From positions 2,086,001 through 2,150,000 of the forward strand of contig NC_052409.1 in the NCBI RefSeq assembly GCF_009389715.1: a stretch of 64,000 bases of DNA, read 5' to 3'. The stretch is from Phoenix dactylifera. Lineage: Eukaryota; Streptophyta; Magnoliopsida; Arecales; Arecaceae. The notes beneath the pieces are model-generated. The model saw only the letters and a list, made by a program, of their open reading frames with translations, ran no database searches and was not told the DNA's origin. Of this stretch, positions 1 to 12,265 are shown piece after piece; the stretch's first letter is position 1; the number at the start of each line of letters is the position of its first letter. The position numbers and the translations under genes were made by a program.

Positions 1-184
1 GACTTTCCAATGGATGCCATATCTTTGAAGCAACTGGTTTTAAGGTCCAGAAAATGAAGCCAAAACGAGATGCAGACAATTTATTATCTCCCATATTGCA
101 CGATTGAGAAGGCCGCTCCTTAATAAAGCTTTGAGCTTCATTTAGAAACAGAACAGAATAGACGGAGTCCACAAAGTTTGGGCA

Positions 185-190
185 TATAAA
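185..190 (+). promoter_or_regulatory. Candidate TATA box of the SKU5-like gene
   Basis: TATAAA lies 235 bases before the chosen start codon at 425. If used, the leader would be roughly 200 bases and would contain two upstream ATGs, at 229 (out of frame) and 362 (in frame). The position is plausible but rests on the motif alone. Confidence 0.4.
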
Positions 191-424
191 ATATCCAGGA
201 GATTGCCAGAGGTAACAAAATATCTACCATGCGCTGGCTTTGCATTCTTATGAGCAAGTTCATTGTTTTTAATGATCGGAAGAAGCTCTTGTTTCTCTCC
301 CTCCTTTTGTCTCTTCTTCATCCATTTGTCGTAGGGAATTCCACCATTTGCCAGAATATATATGACAAAATGCCTTGCCCTCCATTGCCAGGCAGGTCTC
401 CAAGCAACCAATCCATCCAAAGCC

Positions 425-3400
425 ATGAAGGGTGGCCTCCCGCAAGTCTTCACACTGTGTTCGGTAATACTGCTTGTAGCTTCAGTGGCTGGTGCTGCTG
501 ATATCTTTCTCGACTGGAATGTCTCCTTCGATTGGAACATCAGGCCAGTCCTCTTCCGTCAACCGGTATGAACATTCTATAATGAGAAGAGGCAGTTCAT
601 TCATGATGAATATTTGTTTCCAGTGAAATCGTTAACGGAACCTCATAGATGCCGTGTTGGATCTCAGGTTATCACCATTAATGGAATGTTCCCGGGGCCC
701 CTTATTAATTCAACTACAAATGATATGATCCATGTGAACATCTTCAATAATATCGATGAACCATTGCTCATGACATGGTATGCAGTCTCCCGTAGCACAT
801 CCTTGTGTTCATAATTACGTTGTTTGGTGACCAATATATTTCCTCTCAAAAAGAGTGACCAAATTATATATCTAAAACACAGTTGCATAAGATGAGGTCA
901 CATATAGATAGAAAGCCAATTCTGTAGCTTTCTTGGTTCATTCTTTTGTCTCATATAATCGTTGATATCTTTAAATTTCCATGAACAAAAATATTCAAGA
1001 GAAACTAAGTAGTCAGAAGTTCATTTCTGGAAATTTAGTACTAAATGGCCCCAAGGAGGAAGGCCATGGATTTGAGACTATTCTAATTCTATGTTATAAG
1101 ATATGTTTGACACAATAGAATGCATGAATTTTAAGAAGAGCAGTTGAAAGAATTTAAGCTCCATATGATGCAGGAATGGCATACAACAGAGGCTAAACTC
1201 ATGGCAGGATGGTGTGTCTGGAACCAACTGCCCCATCAAGCCTGGTAGGAACTGGACATACGAATTCCAAGTGAAAGACCAGATTGGAAGCTTCTTCTAC
1301 TTCCCCTCCACCAACTTCCAAAGGGCCGCTGGTGGATTTGGTCCTCTTAGAGTCAACAACCGTGATGTGATCCTGGTGCCTTTCCCCAAACCAGAAGCAG
1401 AATTTGATCTTCTGATAGGAGACTGGCATTCCATCCCTTACAAGGTCATCTCTTTTCTCCTGATATTAGTAATGCTGCATCGGTTTTGTTACATTATTGT
1501 TGTCTGACCCAGTATACAATGGGAAACCTGTTCAAGGTTCCTAGAATATGGATCGAAAAAATATAAATACTAATAGCAGTTTGGCTATCTTAACATTGAA
1601 ATTGCCACTGCATAATTCAAAGTATGAATGATGAAACTAACTGCTGTGTTATTTTTCACAGACTAGCTGGAAAATGGATTTATAGAACATATTGTTGATA
1701 ACCTTTGTACCTGTGATAATCTGTGGATAGGATGTACGGGGAATTTTGGCCAACAAGCATATGCGTCTCAGTCCAGCTCTCTACATTCTTATCAATGGAA
1801 AGGCTCCTTATAACAATGTTTGGGGAGGAGAGTATGAGTCCCTCAAGGTGGAACATGGTAATCATATAATTAAGAACAGCCGCTCAATAGCTCATTCAGG
1901 AAGAAATCATCTGAAAAATGCAAATTTTCAAATGATCATTACTTCAAGAAACACCTTCTAAACTGCGTGTGTAAACTTCTAATTCCTATAATGCTCCTAA
2001 TCCATGGTTGGATCCTTTCTAGAGCAACAACATCCATTCAATTCTTTTTCCCCTGCTACTTTTGCAGGGAAGACATACCGATTGAGGATATCGAATGTGG
2101 GGAATGCCTTGAGTTTTAATTTCAGAATACAGAACCATCAGATGATTTTGGTCGAGACCGAAGGATCTTATACAGATCAGATAGTCTTGGATTCTCTGGA
2201 TGTGCATGTCGGCCAGTCATATTCTGTATTATTCACTGCAAACCAACAGGAATCAGACTACTATATTGTAGCCAGTCCAACACAAATTGATACTAGAAAC
2301 TATCCTAACATCAATGGTGTTGCAGTGCTTCATTATGCAAACTCAAACACTCAATTAAGTGGACCCCTACCTCCTGGGCCTGATCAATTGGACAGAGTTT
2401 TCTCCATCAATCAGGCAAAGTCCATAAGGTATGATCAGAGAGTCCAAGTTGATCAGGCATTGATATAAACCAACTAACATTCTTCACAATAGCCTGGCAA
2501 AACAGAAAAAAGTTGCTGCATATATTCTGAATTTAGAGAAATTATATTATTTATAGCAGCATTTATTCTTTTAATCTTGCACCAGCTATAAAGCTTGCTG
2601 CGATGAAGCCCTAGAAAAAGAAGGCATTGATGAAAGAAGCATCTTTTTAGACAAATCCGATTCCTTCTTCCTCCTTTTGTTTCTTCTGTATAAGATTAGA
2701 GTTTACTGACTTTTATTGAATGGAACTAACAATGTCTGTGGTTGTGAAGGTGGAACTTGACGACAGGGGCTGCAAGGCCTAACCCACAGGGCACATTCAA
2801 TGTAACCAATGTCACAATCTCACAAACATTCATCCTCCATGGTTCTGAAGCAGAATTAGGTGATCGCCGTTGCTACACTATCAACAATGTATCCTACCTG
2901 ACTCTTTCGACCCCACTGAAACTTGCTGATTACTTTGTGAATGGCTCCGGTGTATACCAGCTCGATGCCTTCCCGACTAATTCAGTCAATCAAGAAGCTG
3001 CTCTTGGTACTTCAGTGGTTACTGGAAATCACAAGGGTTGGATCGAGCTTGTGTTTAAGAATGATCTTGATGTTATGGATTCATGGCATCTTGATGGTTT
3101 TGGGTTCTATGTAGTCGGGTAAGCATCATCCTCATGACTACTATTTATAAAGCTAACACTTTGCCAAATGAATCATTTCTTGGATTGCATGCACAATCTA
3201 TGTATTCAAACTTGCTTCAAAATGTAAATCAAATTCATTCATTTATCTAGCCTTCAATTTTCTTATGGACCTCTAACATCAGTCCATTTCTATATACTAC
3301 TCGGATTATATGCATTCGTATAGACCTTTGATGCATTTTATCCACCTAGATTGCATAGATTATGTTCGAGTTGTTAAATTATATACATCTTTTCTGTTTT

Positions 3401-4168
3401 CAAGGAAACATAAAATCTTTTTTAACTGTGGTCATGCGAAAGGTTTAACTTATGACAATCCAGTTACACATGATAAATATCAAACTAATTAGAATGAAAA
3501 CTTCAATGCTTTACCAACAGAGAGAACTATTCGACCATGCGTTGTAAAGGTTGATGTGATTCATTCTTTTACCTCCTTGCAAAAGTTAAAAAATCTCCAA
3601 TCAAGCTAACAGGCGCCCCTGTTCTGCTCTACAGGTTTGGTGATGGTGAATGGAATCCTGCTTCAAGAGAAACCTATAACCTATACAATCCGGTTGTCCG
3701 CTCCACAGTTCAGGTTGTAGAAGAAGAGCGAATGCATGAAAGTGGAGGCTAGATGATTCTTTGATGTCAAAAAGAACGGTAACAGGATGTGTTTTCATTG
3801 TGAATGCAGGTGTATCCTGGGGGATGGACTGCAGTTTATGCATATCTCGACAATCCTGGCATGTGGAATCTCCGATCTCAACGCCTTGAGAACTGGTATC
3901 TAGGCGAAGAAATGTATGTGAGGGTCCATGATAACGATCTTAACCCTGCCAAAGAGCGTCCTCCACCTGAGAACCTGCTCCTCTGTGGTTGGCAACTATG
4001 TCTCGAGTGCTCTGGCTTTCATGGCCTTCTTGAACTTTTGAGTTGGCCGATGGCTTAAGTATCTATTGATTTGTTGTCTCAGGTATCTTTGCTCCAAAAG
4101 GCTCACCACCTGCCCCTGCACCGGCCGTCAGTTCAGCTCCGGCGCTGTCCCCACTTGGAGACTGGTGA
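425..4168 (+). CDS. SKU5-similar (NTP303-like) monocopper-oxidase-like protein, 9 exons
   Basis: Exons: 425-565, 668-777, 1174-1444, 1731-1857, 2068-2428, 2750-3118, 3635-3713, 3810-3987 and 4083-4168. All are GT-AG and join to 573 residues with no internal stop. The protein has a signal peptide (about residues 1-24), then three cupredoxin domains carrying SKS-family blocks: INGMFPGPLIN, WQDGVSGTNCPI, FYFPST, LILIN-type ILINGKAPYN, GKTYRLRISNVG, LDVHVGQSYSVL, ARPNPQGTF, SWHLDGFGFYVVG and GMWNLRSQ. The copper-binding histidines of ascorbate oxidase are mostly replaced (WNG for HWHG, YFP for YHGH, no HCH near the end), as is usual in SKS proteins. They are thought to be secreted, glycosylated proteins of wall expansion and pollen tubes rather than active oxidases; several N-glycosylation sequons are visible. 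The start at 425 was chosen for its signal peptide; the in-frame ATG at 362 would bury it. Nearer acceptors at 623 and 1661 lead to a phase error or stops and were not used. Confidence 0.9.
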
Positions 4169-6950
4169 TGGAGGGGTCTCGTCAAGGTGGACTTCATGAG
4201 GAGCTCCACAGGACAGTTATTTCATTGTTCGAAATGATCACTTTAGCCAGTGGTATTAAGTTATCTTCATATGGTTAGCTATTTTTGGTCATAAAATGGA
4301 GCCTGCGATGTTATCCTCTACAAGGTGTGGTTGTTTATGCTCTGCTGGGAGAGCTACCAGCCTGCTACTTCCAGCAACAGTGTGCCATTGATGAAGACTT
4401 ATATATATTTGTTTGTGCATTGAAGGTTAAATGAAGAGGCTATATCTGATAAGTATTGCAGCTGCGCCCCCACAAAGTTTGACGTTCACCGTATGTTTAG
4501 AAAACGTGATACGGGGGCCCAACCCTCTTAACAAGACATGACCCTTAACTGCTGGCACGCCATGGGATGCGAGGGGACTGGTGTTAATTATGGCTTCGGA
4601 ACAAAACATGAGAGGGTTTTGTATTCCCTTGTGATTTTTTTATTATTATTTTTGGAGATTGGGGACAGAAAAACCTTTATTTTTTTAGAAAATGAGGGGG
4701 GGAAGGAAGAGGACAAACGATAAAGAAAGAGTGAAGGTGGGATTATGCATAGAGATCTCGTGAAGACACATGACCGTAACTTCATTAGGCACTGATGGTC
4801 CGCTTGTCATAGAATATAATTCAAATCTATTTTTAGTTGTTTGATAAGGCCATGCCTTCTCATTGTCAGACTTAAGATATATTCCTGCTTCGATAGAAAA
4901 TGACGGGAAAGATCGAAACCATTCGAAAGTTGAGACTGGGACAATAGATATATCCTGATGGTTGCAATTGGAGGGTTTTGGAGGTTGGCATTAGAAGGCA
5001 AGGAAGAAGGAGACGAGAGGACACCGATTGATAGGTCGATGATAATAGTAATGAAGAATTGCTTAAAATTTTCTTGATAGATGACTATTTGTCTCAAAGT
5101 AACTCATGTCTGGCCTCCCTATGACAGGAGATGAAATTATTATGAAGCCCCTAATAGTACAAATAGTTACGTCAAAGTTCTTAATCAGAAAACAAGGAAA
5201 TGCTCGAGTGTGGGTGTATGCTCGGTTGTCCTATGTGGATTTACTTCTGCATGGAGCTTTTATTTTATGCGCACCCGTACAGATCATCAATAAGCTGTGG
5301 CATCATGGGCAACCTCGGAGAGAAGAGAGTCGGAGACAGAGGGCTCAAGAGGCTATGGGCTGGGCCATATTTTGTCTAAGTACGCCCAATCAAGCCCAAA
5401 GTTAGCATAGGACCCTAAAATGTCAAGGCCATGCGAATATTAGCCCTAATTGTTACGGAATACAAGTAATTGATTTCTTCTAATTTTATATAATTTTTCG
5501 CTTGTTCATGAAAAGCACAGTAATGTGGCAGCATAATGTACGTGCGGGCATGTGTTTAGTCCCACATCAGTTATTCGTTGGATAGATTTTGGGTATTTAT
5601 ACAGGATCAAGGAATCCAAATAATACCTTCCGGCTAGCTATTTTGGGTGAGATCCTGGATTGTTACACATAACATGCATAGTTAAAGGTCTAAAATACTG
5701 TTATGCAGTTTTTATCCGGCTAATAAGGCCTTCTTCCATATGCTTTGCTTTCCTATCATCTTTAACTTCCTATGTTTTTTGGAACAACATGAGGAGCATC
5801 TTACTGCCTTTTCTCCTTGGTTTCTTGCTTGGTAGAAGTATAGTACGCACCTGACTGTAATTGTGATCTACTGAGCAGGATGGACTAATCAGCTTTACAC
5901 TGGTTACCTGGATAACACTTTTCCATGCCACTTGCTGTGGTTTTTAGGTAACTATATATACCATTGCTTGTTTTCATTTAATGCAAATATCTTCATAAAC
6001 CTTTATAGGTCCAAACAGCATAACATCTTTTGATGTTCTGCTGTTTTTCCAGTTTTAGAGGCTGGTTACCATCAAAGTAAGGATGTCCAACCTTCTGAGA
6101 TGTCTTCATACCACCTCATTGCCTTCTCTTACTCCACCCATCCACCCTAGCCAACTCAATATTTCTAAGCAAATGACTATTTAAAAGATGTTACTATATT
6201 GTGTGCATAGAAAGCCAGAACATGGCATGGGATTCCTTCTGTCTGATATAGAATCTCATAAACTATCAAAGCTCATACGCATATGTCCTTCAAAGAAATA
6301 TCCAATATTTTTTTTTCAAAAAAAGAATTAATGCGAGCACCTCCATTACCCATATTGAACACTAAGGAGACTCCTAATCTTTGTACCTGAAAAATCAATC
6401 AGATTAGCTGAACGACCTTTCAAAATAATTCAACATTTTAGTTAAACAAATTTTGGCATTCAAATAATGCTTCGTGTCGAATAATGATTTGCGTGGTAGA
6501 TGAAACCTAGAAACAATTTTGGGCTATGCATTGGCAGTAGAATTTTAAACTATGCACAGTAGCATGAGTCCTCCATCAGTATCTCGTTGCCCCTTAAAAA
6601 TTGATCAAGGTAGGATTTGATACCATCTCACATGCAACCTTCATTAGCAAATTATTAGGAAGCTAGGTGGCACTTTTTTTCAACCCTAGTGGCAATCTTT
6701 TAGGAGTTCTTATAATCATCATTAACTTAACATTCAAGTTTGATGAGATACTCCACAATATTTGCCTGCAAAATGTTGCAGGGAATTGATCGTCATAATT
6801 CGATTCTAATTGCCTCATCAACTGTAGCCACAACATTCTAAAGAAATGAGGCGGATATTTGTCATCCTTGCCCCTATGTCTTTTGTAAACATAAACCGGT
6901 CCACTCGAGAGAACAATTGATTAGGCTATTAGAGCTTTTATGAAATCTTG
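4169..6950. other. Intergenic stretch, no gene recognised
   Basis: After the 3' untranslated region of the SKU5-like gene there is AT-rich DNA with only short unsupported frames. The part around 5449-5670 resembles dispersed plant repeats that carry a conserved promoter-like segment (CCCACATCAG, then a TATTTATA box), but its ends could not be fixed. Nothing else stood out. Confidence 0.5.
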
Positions 6951-6959
6951 GATTGAGAA

Positions 6960-7260
6960 CCAAAAAAATGTACAAGGAAGATGCCCCCTGTTTGGCGAGA
7001 CATTTGCAAGCAACTAAGTGCCTTCTGGAATTGCTCATCTTTCAGACTGGGGAGTGGTTTAAAAATCAAATTTTGGGAGGATAATTGGTGTGGGCTCTCA
7101 CCCTTGTTGCATATCTTTGATGATCTCTACCCCTTGGCTTGCAAACGTAATTGCTCCATTTGCTTCCCAGTGGTCGTTGAGGGCTCTTGCTTGGTGCATT
7201 CGACTTAGAGGACCATTGATTCTCTAACAAATGAGACAGTTGCAGCTACTAAGAGATTGC
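6960..7260 (+). mobile_element. LINE (non-LTR) reverse-transcriptase C-terminal fragment
   Basis: From 6981 the frame reads a block typical of the region after the reverse transcriptase in plant LINEs: VWRDICKQL, then FRLGSGLKIKFWEDNW, then LYPLACKRN. The match is to the conserved pattern F+xGxGxxIxFWxDxW followed by PLxxxFPxLY, seen in many plant non-LTR elements. The frame ends after 75 codons. No polymerase core, endonuclease or poly(A) tail was found beside it, so it is a short, inactive remnant. Confidence 0.7.
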
Positions 7261-7344
7261 CTTGCTTTGGTTAGACTTCCACGAATTGTAGATGTTTCTC
7301 TTGGAAACTCACCCAAAATATCATCTATTGTTATCATAATTTTA

Positions 7345-7540
7345 GGGATCACGTAACAACCTGCATTATTCATAATATTTTTCTTTATTAGCGTGATTCT
7401 GTATCAACATATATTATTTTTCTTTGTTAGCATGATCTTGTTAAAGTGATTTTAGAAATCACATAACAACTTATATCAGTCAGTAATATTTTCTATTGTT
7501 GGTATGATTCTATATTAGCCAATATTATTTTCTCTATATG
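7345..7540. repeat. Degenerate tandem duplication, unit about 90-110 bp
   Basis: Two adjacent blocks (about 7345-7453 and 7454-7540) share the order ATCACRTAACAAC, then ATTATTCATAATATTTT-like sequence, then TTAGCRTGATTCT. Within the first block the TATTTTTCTTTRTTAGC part is itself repeated, so the unit seems to have grown in steps. No coding content. Confidence 0.5.
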
Positions 7541-8264
7541 GAGTAGTTCTATTATATTAAAACATCTCCGTCTAAGACTTGAACCTAAAATCTTCTCTTC
7601 CTAGTAGGAGGTGTATGGTATAATAATCCACTTAAAATGTTAACTACAATATTTTGATTTTTTTTTTTTGAGTAATAGTGCTAAAGCACCATCAAATTCA
7701 TTAAGACAGTGAGATTGACAATCTCTCTCATCCTTTCTACTTTTTCATATTGTTCATTTCTTTCTCCTATTTAGGTAGAAATCTTCAGGTGTATTTGTCA
7801 TATATGTAGAAAATATTGTACAAATATGGTGACTCCAGGCACACTTTCAAGTGGGTTGATGTCAAGAAGTGTATATATGGAAACAACGAAGGCTTCCATG
7901 CAATTACAGGAAGACAGTTCAGCAAACTAAATGTGAAGTTGTCTGCTGTCGTTTCTAGACTTCAGGATACTTCAAAGGTCTTTATATGACTTTACATTTC
8001 ATCGAATACCTAATTAAACAGTGAAGGATTTCAATCCTTCAGAAGGTTGATTCAAAATTCAACTTTCAAAGTTGCAAATTTTATCCACGGGTAGCTCGAT
8101 TTGAGATTGGCTGTTTATGGATCAAGCTAGAAAGGTAAGGAGTGTTTAGATGGCTTCACATGCTACCTACGTAGGGACTGAATGTGGCATCATTCATGCA
8201 TCAAAGTCTGATAGGTGGAAAGAAAACTATCAGGAATATCTGCCGATTAGAACTACATTAGTAG
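7541..8264. other. AT-rich intergenic DNA
   Basis: No convincing gene, RNA or repeat was seen. A T-run lies near 7660. The last 120 bases lead into the AT-rich repeat that starts near 8265 and may belong to it. Confidence 0.4.
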
Positions 8265-8660
8265 CACATAGGAAAATAAATTTCATATTAGATTACCAAA
8301 TTGGGTATGAAAAAAAGAATGGAAAAGATGGTAAAATAAATAGTAGATCTCATACTTAATTTACTGAGATAGAAGGTACAGTAAATACCATTAGAAAGGT
8401 GATATTTTTTCTTCCATACCATATTACTGAGTGGAGATAATAAAAATTATCATTGCTTTATAGAAATACCACCATATCTATTATATTAATTTTATACCAA
8501 TTATATTGTATAATTAATTGATATTAATTATATTAATATATTATACTTATTATACTATAAATACTCCCTATAATCTATGGAGTAAGATATTGATTTGTCG
8601 ATAGGATCAATTATGTTTATTGTATGGCATAATGGGCTCCCTTGAAAAGCATTGGCGTGC

Positions 8661-8699
8661 GTGTAAATGAGGTCCTCTACCTAATTGAGCTATAGCCCT
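8661..8699 (-). pseudogene. trnV-UAC: Plastid-derived trnV-UAC 5' exon (relic)
   Basis: Read on the minus strand it starts AGGGCTATAGCTCAATTAGG and ends at the ...TTTACAC exon boundary, where the plastid gene has its group II intron. Sequence resembling the start of that intron follows (8556-8660). The 3' exon is not present within the block, so no whole tRNA can form. Confidence 0.8.
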
Positions 8700-8860
8700 T
8701 GTCGGTATATTAACATATGGATAATTTCCTGTCAAGATGGATATGCCATAATCCCACATGATAGCTCCTTGATCCATCTATTGTTAATAGATTGGTATTG
8801 CTTAAAAATAATATTCCACTTATACTTCTATAAGTGATAGGTCTTTGTGTTGGTGATGAA

Positions 8861-8933
8861 TAACCTATTTAACTCAGTAGTTAGAGTATTACTTTCATAC
8901 GGCGGGATTCATTGGCTCAAATCCAGTAGTAAG
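8861..8933 (+). pseudogene. trnM-CAU: Plastid-derived elongator trnM-CAU (relic)
   Basis: The 73-base block follows plastid trnM-CAU along its whole length: a TTAACTCAG D-arm side, the anticodon loop CTTTCATACGG with CAU, and TTGGCTCAAATCC in the T-arm. Changes in the acceptor stem (ACCTATT against AGTAAGTA) leave mismatched pairs, so it is probably not a working tRNA in the nucleus. Confidence 0.8.
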
Positions 8934-9610
8934 TAGAACTTATTAGGTATCAAAGTCAATTGAGCGATATATAATATAAACAATATATTATAGTTATTTT
9001 AATAAACTACATATACTAATTAAGATATATTTGTATTATTTATTGTAATCAATATAATAAACTAAAAATTATTATTATTATAGTTTGTAATAAATATTAA
9101 TTATTAATAAATTTAACATAGGATTTATTAATAATTAATATATTAATTTATTAAAAATATTTATAAAATTTATAATTAACATATTTATTAATATAGTAAT
9201 ATATATATTAAAAAAATATTTTATTATAAAAGATATTTTTTAATATATGTATATTTAATTCAAAAATATTTATTAACTCATGTAAATATGTTTCAATATT
9301 CACAATGACCCATATTGAGAGCCTTCATGAGAGTGGGCAATAAATGGCCAACAAATGGACTAAACTTAAAAAAAAATATTACTTGAATTATTTATTCAAA
9401 AAAATGTTGAAATTTTAACAAAATTTTATATATGATTACCTCCACCCAAACATATTAATTTTTTTTCGTGCCATTTTTTGAAGTAATTTTTGCACCAATC
9501 AAATATGGTAAAATTTATATTTCCTTGCAATCATTTTTTCAGATAAATAATTTTCATAAATTATTAAATTACCTCATAATCCGAGATATGCAAACTAAGT
9601 GAACCCTAAG

Positions 9611-12150
9611 AACTAAGGTGTATCCCTCCAATCACGGGGCGTAGTGGTTGCCCATCTACAAAACTAACCTCTTAAAAAATAGCTAAATAATAGGGGAGGG
9701 TATTGACTCCCCCTCTATTCCACAAGCAATAATAATAGAAACAGAGGAAGCTGGTTTTCTTGATCCGAAGGCATTAGCTAACTTCACAGCCATGGTTTGG
9801 TGGAACTTTCTTTGTTTTTTTTGCTTCTCCTAGCACACTAACTGAGGAATCTATCTTTGCTAACGGTGGAAGTGTGTGCGGACGTTGCTTGAGCCACTGA
9901 AATCTCTCTGTCTAACGTGAGAAATGGTGCCAAATATTTCTACAGGAGATTGCCGTTCTCTCCGGCATACTCTCAGAGTTTGCAGCTTTCCACTCACGTA
10001 GCTTTCGAATTGAAGGTTATCTTGTCCAACTAAAGGGTAAGGTTATTTTGTCCTATGGACGGGTCTAAATTAAACTACTCCAGAAGCTTACTGATTCTTC
10101 CTTTGAATTATTCTCACGATACTAAATAGACCAATAGTTATCCATTATCATAACTTTATTTGTAAGAAAATGGTAGGAGTGTCATTCATCATTTCATAAA
10201 TATCATAAAAGAAACATCCATGTCAAGCTGGAGAAATACCTTCTCGAAGTTCAAACACACACGATGGAAATGGAATGACTTGTTCAAGAAAAACTTATGG
10301 ATTAGAAGTTGTTATTATCTGTAGCATTGCTATCATTGTCATCACCTTTTCCATGCTTCATTTTACTTGAATAAACAAATCAATATTGAGACTTTATAAG
10401 TTTATATTCTATTCTTTTCAGTTTACTCGAAATTCTTACTCAACATTTCAGCTAATTCTTTTGTTATTTCTAAATTCCAAAAACTCTGCCTCCACCTAAA
10501 TTGTTCCTTGTATACCAAAGTTGGTTTGGTCTAGTTGGCATCAGCAGGGACGTCAAGCTAGCAATCTCTGCAGGAACACGAAACGCCACCTAACTATTCT
10601 TATATTAGCTAGGTTCAGCAAGTGCCAGGGGAACAGGGGATGCATCCATTGTTCAATTAATTAAAGTATAATAAGAGAAGCATAGATTGGATTAGTGGAG
10701 AAGAGTGGGGAAAGGAACAGAGGAAGCCATCTCCCACCAACTGATGCCTTGCTTGCACCACCACCTAATAACATAAGAGAGAAAGAGCTGGCCGGCTCTG
10801 CACTTTCGTGCCTCACACAACCAACCCAAACAGCGGTTCGTTACGCTAAGAATCTGCCCTCCTTAATGTACTCATCCCCCAGCGTCATCGTTGACTTGTC
10901 CCTCACAAACTACAATTAACACTCTCCTCTGGCTACAAATCCACACACCCTCCCACCACATTTAATTAAACCATGTCCATTGCTACGACCCATTTGATCC
11001 AATGTCCAACTTTAATATATTTCTCGCTATCACAACTAATAGATTGCTATCTTCTTTGATTTTTTATAAGTTTGTTTAGTTACAAGTTTTGATCTGACAG
11101 ACTCTCTACTTCCTATAACTTATTCTTTTTTTAATTATTAATTTTTTAATAAAGTTTTGGATGGCTTTTGCCTTCCTTAGTGTGTGTGTGTATATATTTT
11201 TGGCTGCAGAATCCAAATCGAATGCAATTGAAGTAACATCACCCAATTGGGATTATCACTATTTTAAATCACACAATGGAAAAGAATTGGAAGACGAATG
11301 AATTTAGCCTCAGTTGCTTCATAATTTGATGTATAGTGGAGAAACGAGAGGGAGAGAGAGAAAGGATAGCTGTCTTTAATTGGCGAGATATGTGGCCGCT
11401 GCTTGCACCATCGCCACTACTACCAGTCCCCACTATCTTTTTAGTACCCGCAGGTTCAGAACGAGCAAGCCTTCCATTAAAAATAGTAGGTAAAAGACCA
11501 CCTAAAATAACTAAAACTAATAAAGAGAGAGAAGTTTAAAGGAGCCGGAGGAGCGCAATTTCCGTGGTTCCAGGCTTGCGGTCCAATCCCATGAGCGAGA
11601 ATCGTCGCCCAAAAGGAATGGGTTTGCTTCAAAGCCAACCGAATCTCTCTCTCGATGTGTCTCTCTCTCATATCACATTATTACTCACTCATTTTTCTCT
11701 CTCGCACACATTATATTCTTTTTTGAGGACTTGTGACGGAGGTAGCATGCTTTATCGTGGTCCAACTTCGTTGTAATATTGATGAGCTTTTTATTTATTT
11801 ATTTTTGGTTGGCCAGCCCATCCTTGTTAAGAAAAGTGTCAAGTGTACACTACTCAAAAATAGGGGCTTTTCCTCATCTATGGGTCGCTTACTCCCCTCT
11901 CTTCACTCCAAGCCTCTCCAATTGCCACCTAATTCCAAATGTCCTCATTCCTTCCCCTCCTCCCCTCCTGCGTTTCTTTTGCTGCCTATATTTAATATGA
12001 GTTAGTGCAGAGCCTGGAAACGGAAGGCTAGCTGGCCGACTCATTCAGCAAAGCCAAAGGGGCGGCTTTCCTGTGTTGACTCCCAAAACTCCCAACCCAA
12101 TTCATTCACCTCTCCTCTCCTTATTCACCTCCCTCCCTTCCTCTCTATCT
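9611..12150. other. Intergenic stretch and distal promoter of the zinc-finger gene
   Basis: No gene is supported. The frames at 10695-10919, 11336-11539 and 11733-12005 lack family features and normal coding character. Simple CT/GA tracts lie at about 11340-11360 and 11645-11670. The last several hundred bases are pyrimidine-rich and probably serve as the promoter of the gene at 12266. Confidence 0.4.
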
Positions 12151-12151
12151 T

Positions 12152-12157
12152 TATAAA
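12152..12157 (+). promoter_or_regulatory. TATA box of the ZAT-like gene
   Basis: TATAAA is 114 bases before the ATG at 12266, and a CT-rich leader with TTCC repeats (about 12198-12240) follows. The spacing suits a short untranslated leader. Confidence 0.6.
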
Positions 12158-12265
12158 CTCCATCCAATTCCTCACTCTTGTTTCCAATTTCTCCGCCTCC
12201 CTTTCCTTCCTTCCTTTCTTTCCTTCCTGTTTCTCCTTATCTCGCCTCCTAAGCAGAGGAGAGCA

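Larger units (their letters stand above)
8556..8975. other. Nuclear insertion of plastid DNA (NUPT): trnV-UAC to trnM-CAU
   Basis: The block carries the 5' exon of plastid trnV-UAC on the minus strand, followed by intron-like sequence, and plastid elongator trnM-CAU on the plus strand about 160 bases away. Plastid genomes have these two genes as neighbours in exactly this divergent orientation, so a single transferred fragment explains both. Substitutions in the tRNA stems show it is not recent. The outer limits are estimates, because both sides merge into AT-rich repeat. Confidence 0.8.
8265..9610. mobile_element. AT-rich transposon-like repeat, copy A, interrupted by plastid DNA
   Basis: The left part (8265-8555) and right part (about 8980-9610) match, in the same order and orientation, the left and right parts of the segment at 14718-15510. 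Shared marks include ATAAATTYCATATTAGA, GGTRYAGTAAATACCA, an extremely AT-rich middle, CAACAAATGGACT, ATTATTTATTCAAA, CAAATATGGTAAAATTTAT, and an end near CCTAAG. No protein is encoded, so it is probably a non-autonomous DNA transposon. A plastid-derived block sits in its AT-rich middle. Confidence 0.55.

Noticed and set aside
624-667. Exon 2 of the SKU5-like gene starting at 624
   Set aside because: The acceptor at 623 gives a phase clash with exon 1. The acceptor at 667 gives RQP followed by VITINGMFPGP, as the family expects.
1662-1730. SKU5-like gene read as a pseudogene because the sequence after the acceptor at 1661 has two in-frame stops
   Set aside because: A second acceptor at 1730 (GGATAG) starts exon 4 with DVRGIL in the right phase, and all nine exons then join into 573 codons with no stop.
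5449-5670. Possible solo terminal repeat of an LTR-type element
   Set aside because: It begins TGTTACG and ends TTGTTACA with a TATA-like box inside, but no target-site duplication or second copy was seen, so it was left unnamed.
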